Assembly: GCA_006226775.1 (NCBI GenBank)
Contig: SBGD01000044.1
Location: forward strand, 1-44,679
Source of the DNA: Paracoccaceae bacterium
GTDB taxonomy: Bacteria > Pseudomonadota > Alphaproteobacteria > Rhodobacterales > Rhodobacteraceae
DNA length: 44,679 nucleotides
Direction: 5' to 3'
Shown: in pieces, positions 32,607-40,688 of the stretch
Layout of the letters: every line of letters begins with the position of its first letter
How positions within the stretch are numbered: position 1 is the stretch's first letter
Translations under genes and position numbers: made by a program
Notes under the pieces: model-generated
Told to the model about the DNA's origin: nothing
Seen by the model: the letters and a program-made list of their open reading frames with translations, nothing else
Database searches by the model: none

Positions 32607-33227
32607 TCAGTTCGTGACCGGGGCCTCGGCGTCAAAGGCCGCGATGGCCTTGGACTTGTCCTCGTCGTCATCCTCGCGCAATTCGCGCGTGGTGACGCCG
32701 GGGATGGCGCCGAACTGATCGCTCAGCTTGACCGGGAAGAAGGTCGGCCGGATCGAGGAGAACCCCGGCAATTGCCGCAGGATCTGCGAGGTCACCTGGG
32801 CGCAATAGGCCTGCGCGACGGCGCCGTTGGCGATCACCAGCCGCAGGGCCTGTTCGGCGGTCTCGGCGGGCACCTCGATGCGCTGGATCACCACGTAATG
32901 GGTCTTGCGGGCATGGGCGCGGGCGTAGAAATCCTCGATCCGCGGGGTGATGCCATAGAGCACATCGGCGCGCTCGGGGATCGCCGGATGCTGGACCGAG
33001 CCCGCCGGATCGAAGATCACCCGTTGCGAGGCGTTGATCATCAGGCTGGTATGCGCCCCGGTCCCGTTCTCGCGGTTGATCATGGTATAGAGCGTCAGCG
33101 CCGGCGGGCCGTCATGGCGATAGGCGGCGCGCGCCACCACCTCCGGATCGTCGAAACGGGTCCGCGTCGGATCGGCACAGGCGCCCAGCAGAACAAGGCC
33201 CAGAAACGCAAAAACCAGTCTTATCAT
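32607..33227 (-). CDS. Conserved lipoprotein, possible permuted papain-like fold
   Basis: A 206-residue predicted lipoprotein: signal MIRLVFAFLGLVLL with lipobox LGAC (C17). I do not recognise a named family with certainty. The body has GTGAHTSLMI (H59) and, about 80 residues later, AYCAQVTSQIL (C142). That His-before-Cys order and context resembles circularly permuted NlpC/P60-like proteins (YiiX, DUF4105 types). This is inference from pattern only. The tail is acidic (REDDDEDK). It is followed by a GATC repeat. A 44-residue cytochrome oxidase subunit gene lies upstream, with 24 bases between. Confidence 0.75.
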   Translation of the reverse strand: MIRLVFAFLGLVLLGACADPTRTRFDDPEVVARAAYRHDGPPALTLYTMINRENGTGAHTSLMINASQRVIFDPAGSVQHPAIPERADVLYGITPRIEDFYARAHARKTHYVVIQRIEVPAETAEQALRLVIANGAVAQAYCAQVTSQILRQLPGFSSIRPTFFPVKLSDQFGAIPGVTTRELREDDDEDKSKAIAAFDAEAPVTN

Positions 33228-33251
33228 CGGTTCCGGGCCCTGTCTGATCGG

Positions 33252-33386
33252 TCAGCTGTTGAAGATGGCGAGAAACACCAGCACCAGGATGCAGGCGATC
33301 ACCACGCGGATCGTCGCGGTGACAAAGCCGTTGAAGGTTTCTTCCTGGACCGTGGTGTCCATCTCGCCGTGCTTGTGATCAGCCAT
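33252..33386 (-). CDS. aa3-type cytochrome c oxidase subunit IV
   Basis: A 44-residue single-span membrane protein beginning MADHKHGEMDTTVQEETFNG, with one helix (about 25-42, IRVVIACILVLVFLAIF). This matches the small alphaproteobacterial subunit IV of aa3 oxidase, known from Paracoccus and Rhodobacter structures. The main oxidase genes are not in this window. The start ATG is at 33386. The longer frame to 33695 is a shadow of the DUF6173 gene. Confidence 0.85.
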   Translation of the reverse strand: MADHKHGEMDTTVQEETFNGFVTATIRVVIACILVLVFLAIFNS

Positions 33387-33459
33387 TCGTGTCGTCCTCT
33401 GAACTGTTTGGGTCGATGTAGCGGATTCCCCGGGCCCTGTCACGACCCCGGAGGTGCAA

Positions 33460-33945
33460 TTATGTCGCCGGGGCCTCGGCGTCACGGGTGGCGTCCTCCA
33501 GCCGCTCGGCCAGCCGAAAGCCGATCCGGCGCGGGGCGGCGGTCTCGGGCCGTTTCGGCAGGGCGCGCAGGATGACGTTGAGCTGGCTGACATGCTGGAC
33601 CAGCTGGGTGCGCACCCCGGCGGCGTCGGAGCCGTAGAAGGTGAGCATGTCGGGATCGAAGAACCCCATGCCCTCGATCCGCAACACCCCGGCATCCGAT
33701 CCGGTAAAGCCCATCGCCACCTCGTGCTCGTTGTCGAGTTGTGTCTCGAAGTCGCGGATATAGAGCACCAGCCGTTCGTAGGCCCATTCCGCCGGGCTTT
33801 TCGTGGCGACCGGCCGCTCGTTCACGCAGTCCTGCTGCGGGCAGTCCCCCGCCGGGTCGTCGTCGATGGCCGAGACCTCGATCCGGCGCGGGATCGCGGC
33901 GGCCTCGGCGGCTTCGGCGGTGGTGGAAATGTCGGGCTGGGTCAT
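33460..33945 (-). CDS. DUF6173 family protein
   Basis: A 161-residue cytosolic-looking protein without signal or membrane segments. An Ala/Glu-rich N-terminus contains DCPQQDC (C35, C40). The conserved part is KSPAEWAYERLVLYIRDFE (about 49-67), then GMGFFDPDMLTFYG and a helical C-terminus. I associate it with DUF6173, a family of unknown function found in Rhodobacterales. The ATG at 33945 is chosen over 34056, which would include the GATC repeat. Its Shine-Dalgarno is weak. Confidence 0.75.
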   Translation of the reverse strand: MTQPDISTTAEAAEAAAIPRRIEVSAIDDDPAGDCPQQDCVNERPVATKSPAEWAYERLVLYIRDFETQLDNEHEVAMGFTGSDAGVLRIEGMGFFDPDMLTFYGSDAAGVRTQLVQHVSQLNVILRALPKRPETAAPRRIGFRLAERLEDATRDAEAPAT

Positions 33946-34045
33946 GGCGGCTCGGGTCCCTTGGGGTGTCGGTGTCCTTGGTAGCAAATCCGGTCGCTGG
34001 CGCCGAGGGGGAACCTTCGGGGCCCGGGTCCGGCCGGCGGTGCGC

Positions 34046-34085
34046 CGATCCATCAATGGATCGGGACCGATCTGTTGACAGATCG
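34046..34085. repeat. GATC double-palindrome element, copy 3
   Basis: GATCCATCAATGGATC (34047-34062), linker GGGACC, GATCTGTTGACAGATC (34069-34084). It sits 7 bases past the kdsA stop, between kdsA and the DUF6173 gene. It lies in the same orientation as copy 4 at 36752, so the two frame the kds operon. Confidence 0.85.
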
Positions 34086-34091
34086 GGCGCC

Positions 34092-34925
34092 TCAGTCCAG
34101 CCCCTTCGCCAGCCGGTCAAAGGCCGAAAGCCGTCCGATCAGCGCCGGCATCTCGTCCACCGGGATCATGTTCGGCCCGTCCGAGGGCGCGGTATCGGGG
34201 TCCTCATGCGTCTCGATGAAGAGTGCCGCGACCCCCACCGCCACCGCCGCCCGCGCCAGCACCGGCGCGAACTCGCGCTGCCCGCCCGAGGTGGTGCCCT
34301 GGCCGCCGGGCTGCTGCACCGAATGGGTGGCGTCGAAGACCACCGGATAGCCGGTCCGGGCCATCACCGGCAGGCCGCGGAAATCGCTGACCAATGTGTT
34401 ATAGCCGAAGGAGGTGCCGCGGTCGCAGAGCAGGATGCGGGTATTGCCGGTCGAGGCGATCTTCTCGGCCACGTTGCCCATGTCCCAGGGCGCCAGGAAC
34501 TGGCCCTTCTTGACATTGATCGCCGCCCCGGTCTCGCCCGCGGCCAGCAGGAGGTCGGTCTGGCGGCAGAGAAAGGCCGGGATCTGCAGCACGTCCACCG
34601 CCTCGGCCACCGGGGCGCATTGCCGGTCGCTGTGCACGTCGGTCAGCACCGGGCAGCCGAATTCCTCGCGGATCTTCGACAGGATCGACAGGCCCTCATC
34701 CATGCCCAGCCCGCGCCGGGTGGAGATCGACGAGCGGTTGGCCTTGTCGTAGCTCGACTTGAAGATGAAGGGCGTGCCGGTCGGCGCGCAGGCCTCGGCG
34801 ATCCTCTCGGCCATCATCCGGGCGTGGTCGAGGCTTTCAAGCTGGCAGGGCCCGGAGATCAGCGCGAAGGGGCGGTCGGCGCTGACGGCGATCTTGCCGA
34901 TGGTGACGGTTTTCGGATCTGTCAT
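34092..34925 (-). CDS. kdsA: 3-deoxy-8-phosphooctulonate synthase
   Basis: Condenses PEP with arabinose 5-phosphate to KDO 8-phosphate. It has 277 residues. Landmarks are [12 protein letters not shown] (about 20-31), [61 protein letters not shown] and [17 protein letters not shown]. The presence of a Cys in SGPCQLES hints at metal dependence, but that is not certain by eye. The ATG overlaps the kdsB stop (ATGA), so it is the last gene of kdsD-kdsB-kdsA. Confidence 0.96.
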   Translation of the reverse strand: MTDPKTVTIGKIAVSADRPFALISGPCQLESLDHARMMAERIAEACAPTGTPFIFKSSYDKANRSSISTRRGLGMDEGLSILSKIREEFGCPVLTDVHSDRQCAPVAEAVDVLQIPAFLCRQTDLLLAAGETGAAINVKKGQFLAPWDMGNVAEKIASTGNTRILLCDRGTSFGYNTLVSDFRGLPVMARTGYPVVFDATHSVQQPGGQGTTSGGQREFAPVLARAAVAVGVAALFIETHEDPDTAPSDGPNMIPVDEMPALIGRLSAFDRLAKGLD

Positions 34926-35713
34926 TGCTCTCTCAACACCTTTTCGATGCGCGCCACATCCGCCGGATTGTTCAATTCCCAGAACATGCGCCCGCGCGAT
35001 TCGACCACCACGCAGCGCACCGGCACGCCGTGGACCAGGAAGCGCAATTGCTCCAGCCCTTCGAGGGTCTCCAACCGGCTGACGCCCCAGAAGGTATAGG
35101 ACCGCAGCGCCTCGGGCCGGTAGGCATAGACGCCGACGTGGTGATAGACCGGGATGTCGGTCGCGGGCACCTTGCCCGGGTCGATGTAGGGCACGATCTC
35201 CTTGGAGAAATAGAGCGCGCGGTAATCTTCGCCAAAGACCGCCGTAGTGCCGCCGACGCGGCCGTTCTGGCGGTCTTCCACGAACATCGCATAGGTGGCG
35301 GCGTCGCATTGCAGCACCGGGGTGGCCATCTGCGCGCCGGGATCGGATTTCATCGCGGCGATCAGATCCTCGACGAACCACGGCGGGGTCAGCGGCGCAT
35401 CGCCCTGGAAGTTGACCACCAGGTCGGCGGTGACCGCACCCGTCGCCAGCGCCTCGGCGCAGCGCGCGGTGCCGTTTTCCGCCTCGGGCGAGGTCATGAT
35501 GACCGAGGCGCCGAAACCCTCTGCCGCTTCGCGGATGCGGGCATCATCAGTGACCACATGCACCTCGTCGACGCCCGAGATGGTCGAGGCCACCTCCCAG
35601 CTCATGCGGATCAGCGACTTGCGGCTGCCGTCCTTCTGGGTCAGCTCGGCCAAGGGCTTGCCGGGATAGCGCGTCGATTCGTAGCGCGCCGGGATCAGGA
35701 TTACCGTTTTCAT
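34922..35713 (-). CDS. kdsB: 3-deoxy-manno-octulosonate cytidylyltransferase
   Basis: Activates KDO to CMP-KDO for lipopolysaccharide or capsule. It has 263 residues. The nucleotide-binding start is [18 protein letters not shown] (4-21), followed by [13 protein letters not shown] and [20 protein letters not shown], then [14 protein letters not shown] and [16 protein letters not shown]. The start ATG at 35713 overlaps the kdsD stop by four bases, and its own stop overlaps the kdsA ATG. Confidence 0.95.
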   Translation of the reverse strand: MKTVILIPARYESTRYPGKPLAELTQKDGSRKSLIRMSWEVASTISGVDEVHVVTDDARIREAAEGFGASVIMTSPEAENGTARCAEALATGAVTADLVVNFQGDAPLTPPWFVEDLIAAMKSDPGAQMATPVLQCDAATYAMFVEDRQNGRVGGTTAVFGEDYRALYFSKEIVPYIDPGKVPATDIPVYHHVGVYAYRPEALRSYTFWGVSRLETLEGLEQLRFLVHGVPVRCVVVESRGRMFWELNNPADVARIEKVLREQ

Positions 35714-36675
35714 GCCACCCCCGCTCTGAGCACGTCATGGATATGCAGGATGCCCACCGGGCGGTTCTCATCATCGACCACCATCAGCGCGCCGATCTTG
35801 CGGTCGTTCAGAAGCGCCAGCGCCTGGGCGGCAAAGACATCCGCCGTCACCGTGACCGGGTTGCGGCTGGCGATCTCGCCGGCAGTCCTGTGCATCAACT
35901 GGCCGATATTGCGCCGCAGGTCGCCGTCCGAGATCACGCCGATCAGCTTGCCGCCCTCGACCACCGCGGCAATGCCGAAGCTCTTGGAGGTCATGGTCAT
36001 CAGCACCTCGTCCATCGCCATGTCGGCGGGCACCAGCGGCAGCATGTCGGGGCCGTGCATCAGGTCCGCGACGCGGGACAACTGCGCGCCCAGCTTGCCA
36101 CCGGGATGAAAGACCTGGAAATCCTCGGAGCGGAAACCGCGCAATTCCATCACCGCCACCGCCAGCGCGTCGCCCAGCGCCAGCGTTAGTGTCGTGGAGG
36201 TGGTGGGGGCGAGCCCCATCGGGCAGGCCTCGGGCAGTTTCGGCAGGGTCAGGCGATAGTCCGCGGCCTGCATCAGCGTGCTGGCAGGGCTGGAAGAAAT
36301 GCCGATCAGCGGGATCGAGAAGCGGCGGGTGTGCAGCAGGATGTCGCGCAATTCCTGGGTCTCGCCGGAATTGGAGATCAGCAGGCAGACATCGTGCCGG
36401 GTGATCATGCCGAGATCGCCGTGGCTGGCCTCGGAGGCATGCACGAAATAGGACGGCGTGCCGGTCGAGGCCAGGGTGGCGGAGATCTTGCGCCCGATAT
36501 GGCCCGATTTGCCGATGCCCGAGACGATGACCCGGCCCTCCAGCCCGGCCAGCAGCCGCGCCACCGGCTCGAAATCTTCCGGCAGCCCCTCGGAGAGCAC
36601 CACCAGCGCCCGGGCCTCGGCCTGCAGGACCCGGCGTCCGCTCTCCGCCACCGCCGCTGTCGTGTCCGTGCTCAT
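35710..36675 (-). CDS. kdsD: Arabinose 5-phosphate isomerase (KpsF/GutQ family)
   Basis: Makes D-arabinose 5-phosphate from ribulose 5-phosphate for KdsA. It has 321 residues: an N-terminal SIS domain with VSGIGKSGHIGRKISATLAS (about 48-67), SNSGETQELRDIL and a TSTTLTLALGDALAV block, then two CBS motifs (from about 205, ending with KIGALMVVDDENRPVGILHI). The start at 36675 has AAGGG 7 bases upstream. A longer frame to 36717 is rejected. It is the first gene of the coupled kdsD-kdsB-kdsA operon. Confidence 0.93.
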   Translation of the reverse strand: MSTDTTAAVAESGRRVLQAEARALVVLSEGLPEDFEPVARLLAGLEGRVIVSGIGKSGHIGRKISATLASTGTPSYFVHASEASHGDLGMITRHDVCLLISNSGETQELRDILLHTRRFSIPLIGISSSPASTLMQAADYRLTLPKLPEACPMGLAPTTSTTLTLALGDALAVAVMELRGFRSEDFQVFHPGGKLGAQLSRVADLMHGPDMLPLVPADMAMDEVLMTMTSKSFGIAAVVEGGKLIGVISDGDLRRNIGQLMHRTAGEIASRNPVTVTADVFAAQALALLNDRKIGALMVVDDENRPVGILHIHDVLRAGVA

Positions 36676-36751
36676 GCCTTGACCCTTGATCGCGCTGTCC
36701 TGGCCCCCCGGATACACTGTCGCCGGGGCCTGCGCCAGCCCGCGGGGGGCC

Positions 36752-36791
36752 GATCCATCAATGGATCGGTCCCGATCTGATGACAGATCGG
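36752..36791. repeat. GATC double-palindrome element, copy 4
   Basis: GATCCATCAATGGATC (36753-36768), linker GGTCCC, GATCTGATGACAGATC (36775-36790). Its left flank, GCGGGGGGCC, is shared exactly with copy 1. It lies 77 bases upstream of the kdsD start and 7 bases past the metallo-beta-lactamase-fold gene stop. Confidence 0.85.
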
Positions 36792-36798
36792 CGCCCGC

Positions 36799-37839
36799 TC
36801 AGCGGCTCTGCCACAGCCAGGCGTCATCGTCGCGGCGGGTCCGGTCGGCCTGGCCCGCGTGCCACAGGTGCAGGCAATGGGCCATGGCCTCGACCAGTGC
36901 CAACCCGTATTCCGCCTCGCCGATCCGGCGCTTGAAGAGCGGCGGGAAACATTCGGCGGCGCTGCGCGGCCGGTCCAGGTGCGCGGCCAGCCGGGCCAGC
37001 GCGCCGTGGTGATTGTCGATCAACTGGTGCAGCCGCAGCGCCAGCCCGGTGAAGGGCAGCTTGTGACCGCCCAGCACGAGGTGATCCTCGCGCGCAAAGG
37101 GCAGGAACCGCTCGCAGCTTTCCAGCCAGTCGGCCACCGGGTCGGCCTCGGGCTCGGTGGCATAGACCCCGAGGTTCGAGGAAATCGACGGCAGGATCTG
37201 GTCGCCCGCGATCACCAGCGCGTCGTCGCGGCTCCAGAAGGTCGCATGATCCGGCGCATGGCCATTGCCCAGCCGCACGGTCCAGTGCCGCCCGCCCATC
37301 TGCACATCGTCGCCCTCCTTCAGCCGGTGAAAGCCCAGCGGCATCGGCCAGACGATATCGGCGAAGTTGAAGGGCCGGTCGGTCTGGCGCTTGGCAAGGA
37401 TCGCCGGGTCCATGCCGCAGGCGCGCCAGAAATCCACGGTTTCCGCGGCGGGCACATGCTGCTCGTCCAGCGTCAGCATCCGGGCAAAGAGCCAGGCGGT
37501 GCGGGTGGCCCAGAGCGTCGCGCCATGCTCGGCCTGGAACCAACCGGCAAGGCCGACGTGATCGGGGTGATGATGGGTGACGACGACGCGCGAGACCGGC
37601 TTGCCGCCCAGCGGCCCGGCCAGCAGCCTCTCCCAGATCGCCCGGCTGCGGCGCGAGGAAAAGCCGCTGTCGATCACGGTCCAGCTGTCGCCCTCGTCCA
37701 GCGCATAGATATTGACGTGATCCAGCGCCATCGGCAGCGGCAGGCGCATCCAGAGCACGCCCTCGGCCACCTCGGTGGCCGCGCCCTCGGCGGGGGGCTC
37801 GGCAAAGGGATAGCGGATGCCGCCCGCGCCGCCGTCCAT
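36799..37839 (-). CDS. Metallo-beta-lactamase fold hydrolase
   Basis: A 346-residue MBL-fold protein. The metal motif is THHHPDHVG (H89, H91, D93, H94), with a further His in LGNGHAPDHATFW, the bridging Asp in VIAGDQILP and a last His in LVLGGHKLPF. The long C-terminal helical part suggests the glyoxalase II-like or hydrolase subgroup that often accompanies acyl-CoA metabolism genes. The substrate is unknown. The ATG overlaps the acyl-CoA dehydrogenase stop by one base (TGATG), so it is the second gene of a two-gene operon. Confidence 0.88.
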   Translation of the reverse strand: MDGGAGGIRYPFAEPPAEGAATEVAEGVLWMRLPLPMALDHVNIYALDEGDSWTVIDSGFSSRRSRAIWERLLAGPLGGKPVSRVVVTHHHPDHVGLAGWFQAEHGATLWATRTAWLFARMLTLDEQHVPAAETVDFWRACGMDPAILAKRQTDRPFNFADIVWPMPLGFHRLKEGDDVQMGGRHWTVRLGNGHAPDHATFWSRDDALVIAGDQILPSISSNLGVYATEPEADPVADWLESCERFLPFAREDHLVLGGHKLPFTGLALRLHQLIDNHHGALARLAAHLDRPRSAAECFPPLFKRRIGEAEYGLALVEAMAHCLHLWHAGQADRTRRDDDAWLWQSR

Positions 37840-39557
37840 CACGAGGCCAGGTCCTCGGGGCGCAGCGCATAAAGCGCCTCGGCCCCGGCGCGGGCCTGTT
37901 GCAGCAGGCCGACATGCTCGGGCAGGAGGCTTTCGATGTAGAACCGCGCCAGCCGCCCGCGGGCGCTGTCCAGCCCCTCGGCCTCGGCGGCCTTGAGGTG
38001 GTAATGCCCGCCCAGCACCCGCGCAAACCCCATCAGGAAGGGCACCGCCCCGGCAAAGCGGGTGTTGAGATCGCCCTCTGCCACGAAGGCCTCGACCGCC
38101 TCGCGCAGGGTTTCGGCGGCCTGCCAGACCGGCTCGGCCAGGTCGGGCATGCCGGTGCGCAGGCCGCGGGCGTGGGTTTCCACCTCGTCGAGCAGGGCGA
38201 ACATCGCCTCGCCGCCGTCCATCATCTTGCGCGCCACCAGGTCCATCGCCTGGATGCCGTTGGTGCCCTCGTAGATCGCCGTCACCCGGACATCGCGGCT
38301 GTACTGCGCAGCGCCGGTCTCCTCGATATAGCCCATGCCGCCATGGACCTGCACGCCAAGCTCGGAGACGCGGATGCCGGTCTCGGTGCCGAAGGCCTTG
38401 GCGATGGGGGTCAGCAAAGCGGCGCGGGCGCGCCACTGTGCATCGCCGGTGGCGGAAGCGAGATCGATGGCCTGGGCACAGGCCAGCGCGATGACCCGCG
38501 CCACGAAGGTCTCGGCGCGCATGGTGGCCAGCATCCGGCGCACATCGGCATGGTCGATGATCGTGCCGGTGCCGCCTTCGATCGGACTGCGTCCCTGTGT
38601 GCGGTCCAGCGCATAGGCCAGCGCGGCCTGGGTTGCCGCCTCGGCCTGGCCCAGCCCCTGCACGCCCACGCCGAGGCGCGCGTTGTTCATCATGGTGAAC
38701 ATGGCGCGCATGCCGTCATGCGCCTCGCCCACCAGCCAGCCTTTGGCGCCGTCATACTCCATGACGGCGGTGGGCGAGCCATGCAGGCCCATCTTGTGCT
38801 CGAGCGAGACCACGCGCAGGGAATTGGGCTCGCCCGGATCGCCATTGGCGTCGGGGATCAGCTTGGGCACCAGGAAAAGCGAGATGCCCTTGGTGCCGGG
38901 CTTGCCATCCGGCAGGCGGGCGAGAACCAGGTGGCAGACATTGCCGCCGAAATCGTGATCGCCCCAGGAGATGTAGATCTTCTGGCCGGTGATCGCATAG
39001 GTGCCGTCGCCCCTGTCCTCGGCCTTGGTGCGCAGGGCACCCACGTCCGATCCCGCCTGCGGCTCGGTCAGGTTCATGGTGCCGGTCCATTCGCCGGCGA
39101 TCAGCTTGGGGATATAGAGCGCCTTCAAAGCGTCGGAAGCATGGTGTTCCAGTGCCTCGATCTGGCCCTGGCTCATCAGCGGGTTGAGTTGCAGCGCCAG
39201 GCAGGCGCCCGACATCATGTCGTTGACCGCGGTGGTCAGCATCATCGGCAGGCCCATGCCGCCATGTTCGGGTGCCGCGGACATGCCGATCCAGCCGCCC
39301 TCGGCAATGGCGCGGAAGGCCGCGGCAAAGCCGGGCGAGGTGCGCACGACGCCGTTTTCCAGCCGCGCGGGATGCAGGTCGCCGTCGCGCTGGCAGGGCG
39401 CCAGCTTGTCCTCGCAGAGCCTTGCGGCCTCGGACAGGACGGCCTGGGCCATGTCGGGGGTGGCTTCGGAAAAGGTCTCGGTTTCGCTTACGGGGGACAG
39501 CGGCACGACATGCTGCAGGATCAACTCGAAATCACGCAAAGGGGCCGTGTAGGGCAT
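37839..39557 (-). CDS. Acyl-CoA dehydrogenase (DmdC/FadE-like, long form)
   Basis: An FAD-dependent dehydrogenase of 572 residues, in the long subgroup with an extra C-terminal domain. Visible parts are the N-terminal domain, the FAD-contacting MNLTEPQAGSDVGALRTKA (161-179), the ITGQKIYISWGDHD strand, GVQVHGGMGYIEE (401-413) and the catalytic-base segment AIYEGTNGIQAMDL with E430. This architecture includes DmdC, the 3-methylmercaptopropionyl-CoA dehydrogenase of DMSP breakdown, but also general fatty acid enzymes. The other dmd genes are absent here, so the substrate is open. It is divergent from the Sua5-type gene. Confidence 0.88.
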   Translation of the reverse strand: MPYTAPLRDFELILQHVVPLSPVSETETFSEATPDMAQAVLSEAARLCEDKLAPCQRDGDLHPARLENGVVRTSPGFAAAFRAIAEGGWIGMSAAPEHGGMGLPMMLTTAVNDMMSGACLALQLNPLMSQGQIEALEHHASDALKALYIPKLIAGEWTGTMNLTEPQAGSDVGALRTKAEDRGDGTYAITGQKIYISWGDHDFGGNVCHLVLARLPDGKPGTKGISLFLVPKLIPDANGDPGEPNSLRVVSLEHKMGLHGSPTAVMEYDGAKGWLVGEAHDGMRAMFTMMNNARLGVGVQGLGQAEAATQAALAYALDRTQGRSPIEGGTGTIIDHADVRRMLATMRAETFVARVIALACAQAIDLASATGDAQWRARAALLTPIAKAFGTETGIRVSELGVQVHGGMGYIEETGAAQYSRDVRVTAIYEGTNGIQAMDLVARKMMDGGEAMFALLDEVETHARGLRTGMPDLAEPVWQAAETLREAVEAFVAEGDLNTRFAGAVPFLMGFARVLGGHYHLKAAEAEGLDSARGRLARFYIESLLPEHVGLLQQARAGAEALYALRPEDLAS

Positions 39558-39580
39558 TTCAATGGTCTCCGGGCAAGGCT

Positions 39581-39608
39581 TTGCAATCTCTATCTTCCCA
39601 GCTATACG
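39581..39608 (+). promoter_or_regulatory. Candidate promoter of the Sua5-type gene
   Basis: TTGCAA at 39581-39586 and TATACG at 39603-39608, 16 bases apart, 42 bases before the ATG. It lies in the 93-base divergent gap. The -10 is identical to the one proposed before rplO. Confidence 0.4.
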
Positions 39609-39650
39609 CAGAGCCGGAAGTGCGGCAACCCGAACGCGGCGTCATACCAC

Positions 39651-40622
39651 ATGGAAACCGGCAAGACAGAGCGGCTGGACCCGACGGCGCGCGGCCTGGC
39701 CCGGGCGGTCGGGATCCTGGGCGCGGGCGGGCGCGTGGCCTTTCCGACCGAGACGGTCTACGGGCTGGGCGCGGATGCGCGCAACGGCGCGGCGGTGGCC
39801 GGCATCTATGCCGCCAAGGGCCGCCCGAGCTTCAACCCGCTGATCGCCCATGTGGCCGATGTCGCGATGGCGCGGCGCTACGTGGTCTGGTCCGACCTGG
39901 CGGATCGGCTGGCGGGGGCCTTCTGGCCCGGGCCGCTGACCCTGGTCCTGCCGCTGCGCCCGGATGCGGGGATCTCGGACTTGACCACGGCGGGGCTGGA
40001 CACGCTGGCGGTGCGGGTGCCGGCGCATCCGCTGGCGCAGGCGCTGTTGCGCGCCTTCGACGGGCCGCTGGCCGCACCCTCGGCCAATCCCTCGGGGCGG
40101 ATCAGCCCGACCACTGCCGAACATGTGCTGGCGGGGCTCGACGGGCGGATCGAGGCGGTGCTGATGGGCGGGGCCTGCGGCGTCGGGGTGGAATCGACCA
40201 TCCTCGGGCTGGGGGCGGAGCCGGTGCTGCTGCGCCCCGGCGGGCTGCCGGTCGAGGCGCTGGAGGCGATGCTGGGCGCGCCCCTTTCCACCGGCGGCTC
40301 TGCCGATGCGCCGTCCTCGCCCGGGCAACTGCTGTCGCATTACGCGCCGCGTGCCGGGCTGCGGCTGGAGGCGGAGACGGCGCGCAAGGGCGAGGTTCTG
40401 CTGGGTTTCGGGCCGGTGGCGGGCGAGATCACGCTCTCGGCCAGCGGCGATCTGCACGAGGCGGCGGCGGCGCTCTTCGGTGCGCTGCATGAGTTGGATG
40501 CCCGGGGCGCAAGCGGGATCGCCGTGGCGCCGATCCCCGAGCGCGGGCTGGGCCGGGCGATCAACGACCGGTTGCGCCGGGCGGCGGCGCCGCGCGACCG
40601 CGACGGCACGGCGGGCGCGTAA
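39651..40622 (+). CDS. L-threonylcarbamoyladenylate synthase (Sua5/YciO/YrdC)
   Basis: Makes threonylcarbamoyl-AMP for the t6A37 modification of ANN-decoding tRNAs. It has 323 residues: a YrdC domain with VAFPTETVYGLGADA (about 29-43), KGRPSFNPLIAHV and FWPGPLTLVLP, then SANPSGRISPTTAEHV, and a C-terminal Sua5 domain after a linker containing SPGQLLSHYAPRAGL. The length marks it as Sua5-type rather than TsaC-type. The ATG at 39651 gives METGKTERLDPTARG. The dehydrogenase gene is divergent. Confidence 0.92.
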   Translation: METGKTERLDPTARGLARAVGILGAGGRVAFPTETVYGLGADARNGAAVAGIYAAKGRPSFNPLIAHVADVAMARRYVVWSDLADRLAGAFWPGPLTLVLPLRPDAGISDLTTAGLDTLAVRVPAHPLAQALLRAFDGPLAAPSANPSGRISPTTAEHVLAGLDGRIEAVLMGGACGVGVESTILGLGAEPVLLRPGGLPVEALEAMLGAPLSTGGSADAPSSPGQLLSHYAPRAGLRLEAETARKGEVLLGFGPVAGEITLSASGDLHEAAAALFGALHELDARGASGIAVAPIPERGLGRAINDRLRRAAAPRDRDGTAGA

Positions 40623-40688
40623 ATCGCCGCCTTCCCTCTGGCGCGGGGCGGGTGCCGGGCGTAAGGCTGGGCCAAAAAGGACTGGCCC

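Noticed and set aside
14428-36791. GATC double palindromes as a CRISPR array or attachment sites
   Set aside because: Copies are kilobases apart with no regular spacers, and no integrase or cas gene is present.
37899-39650. A long plus-strand open frame leading into the Sua5-type gene
   Set aside because: It is antisense to the acyl-CoA dehydrogenase. The real Sua5-type start is at 39651, with conservation only from there.
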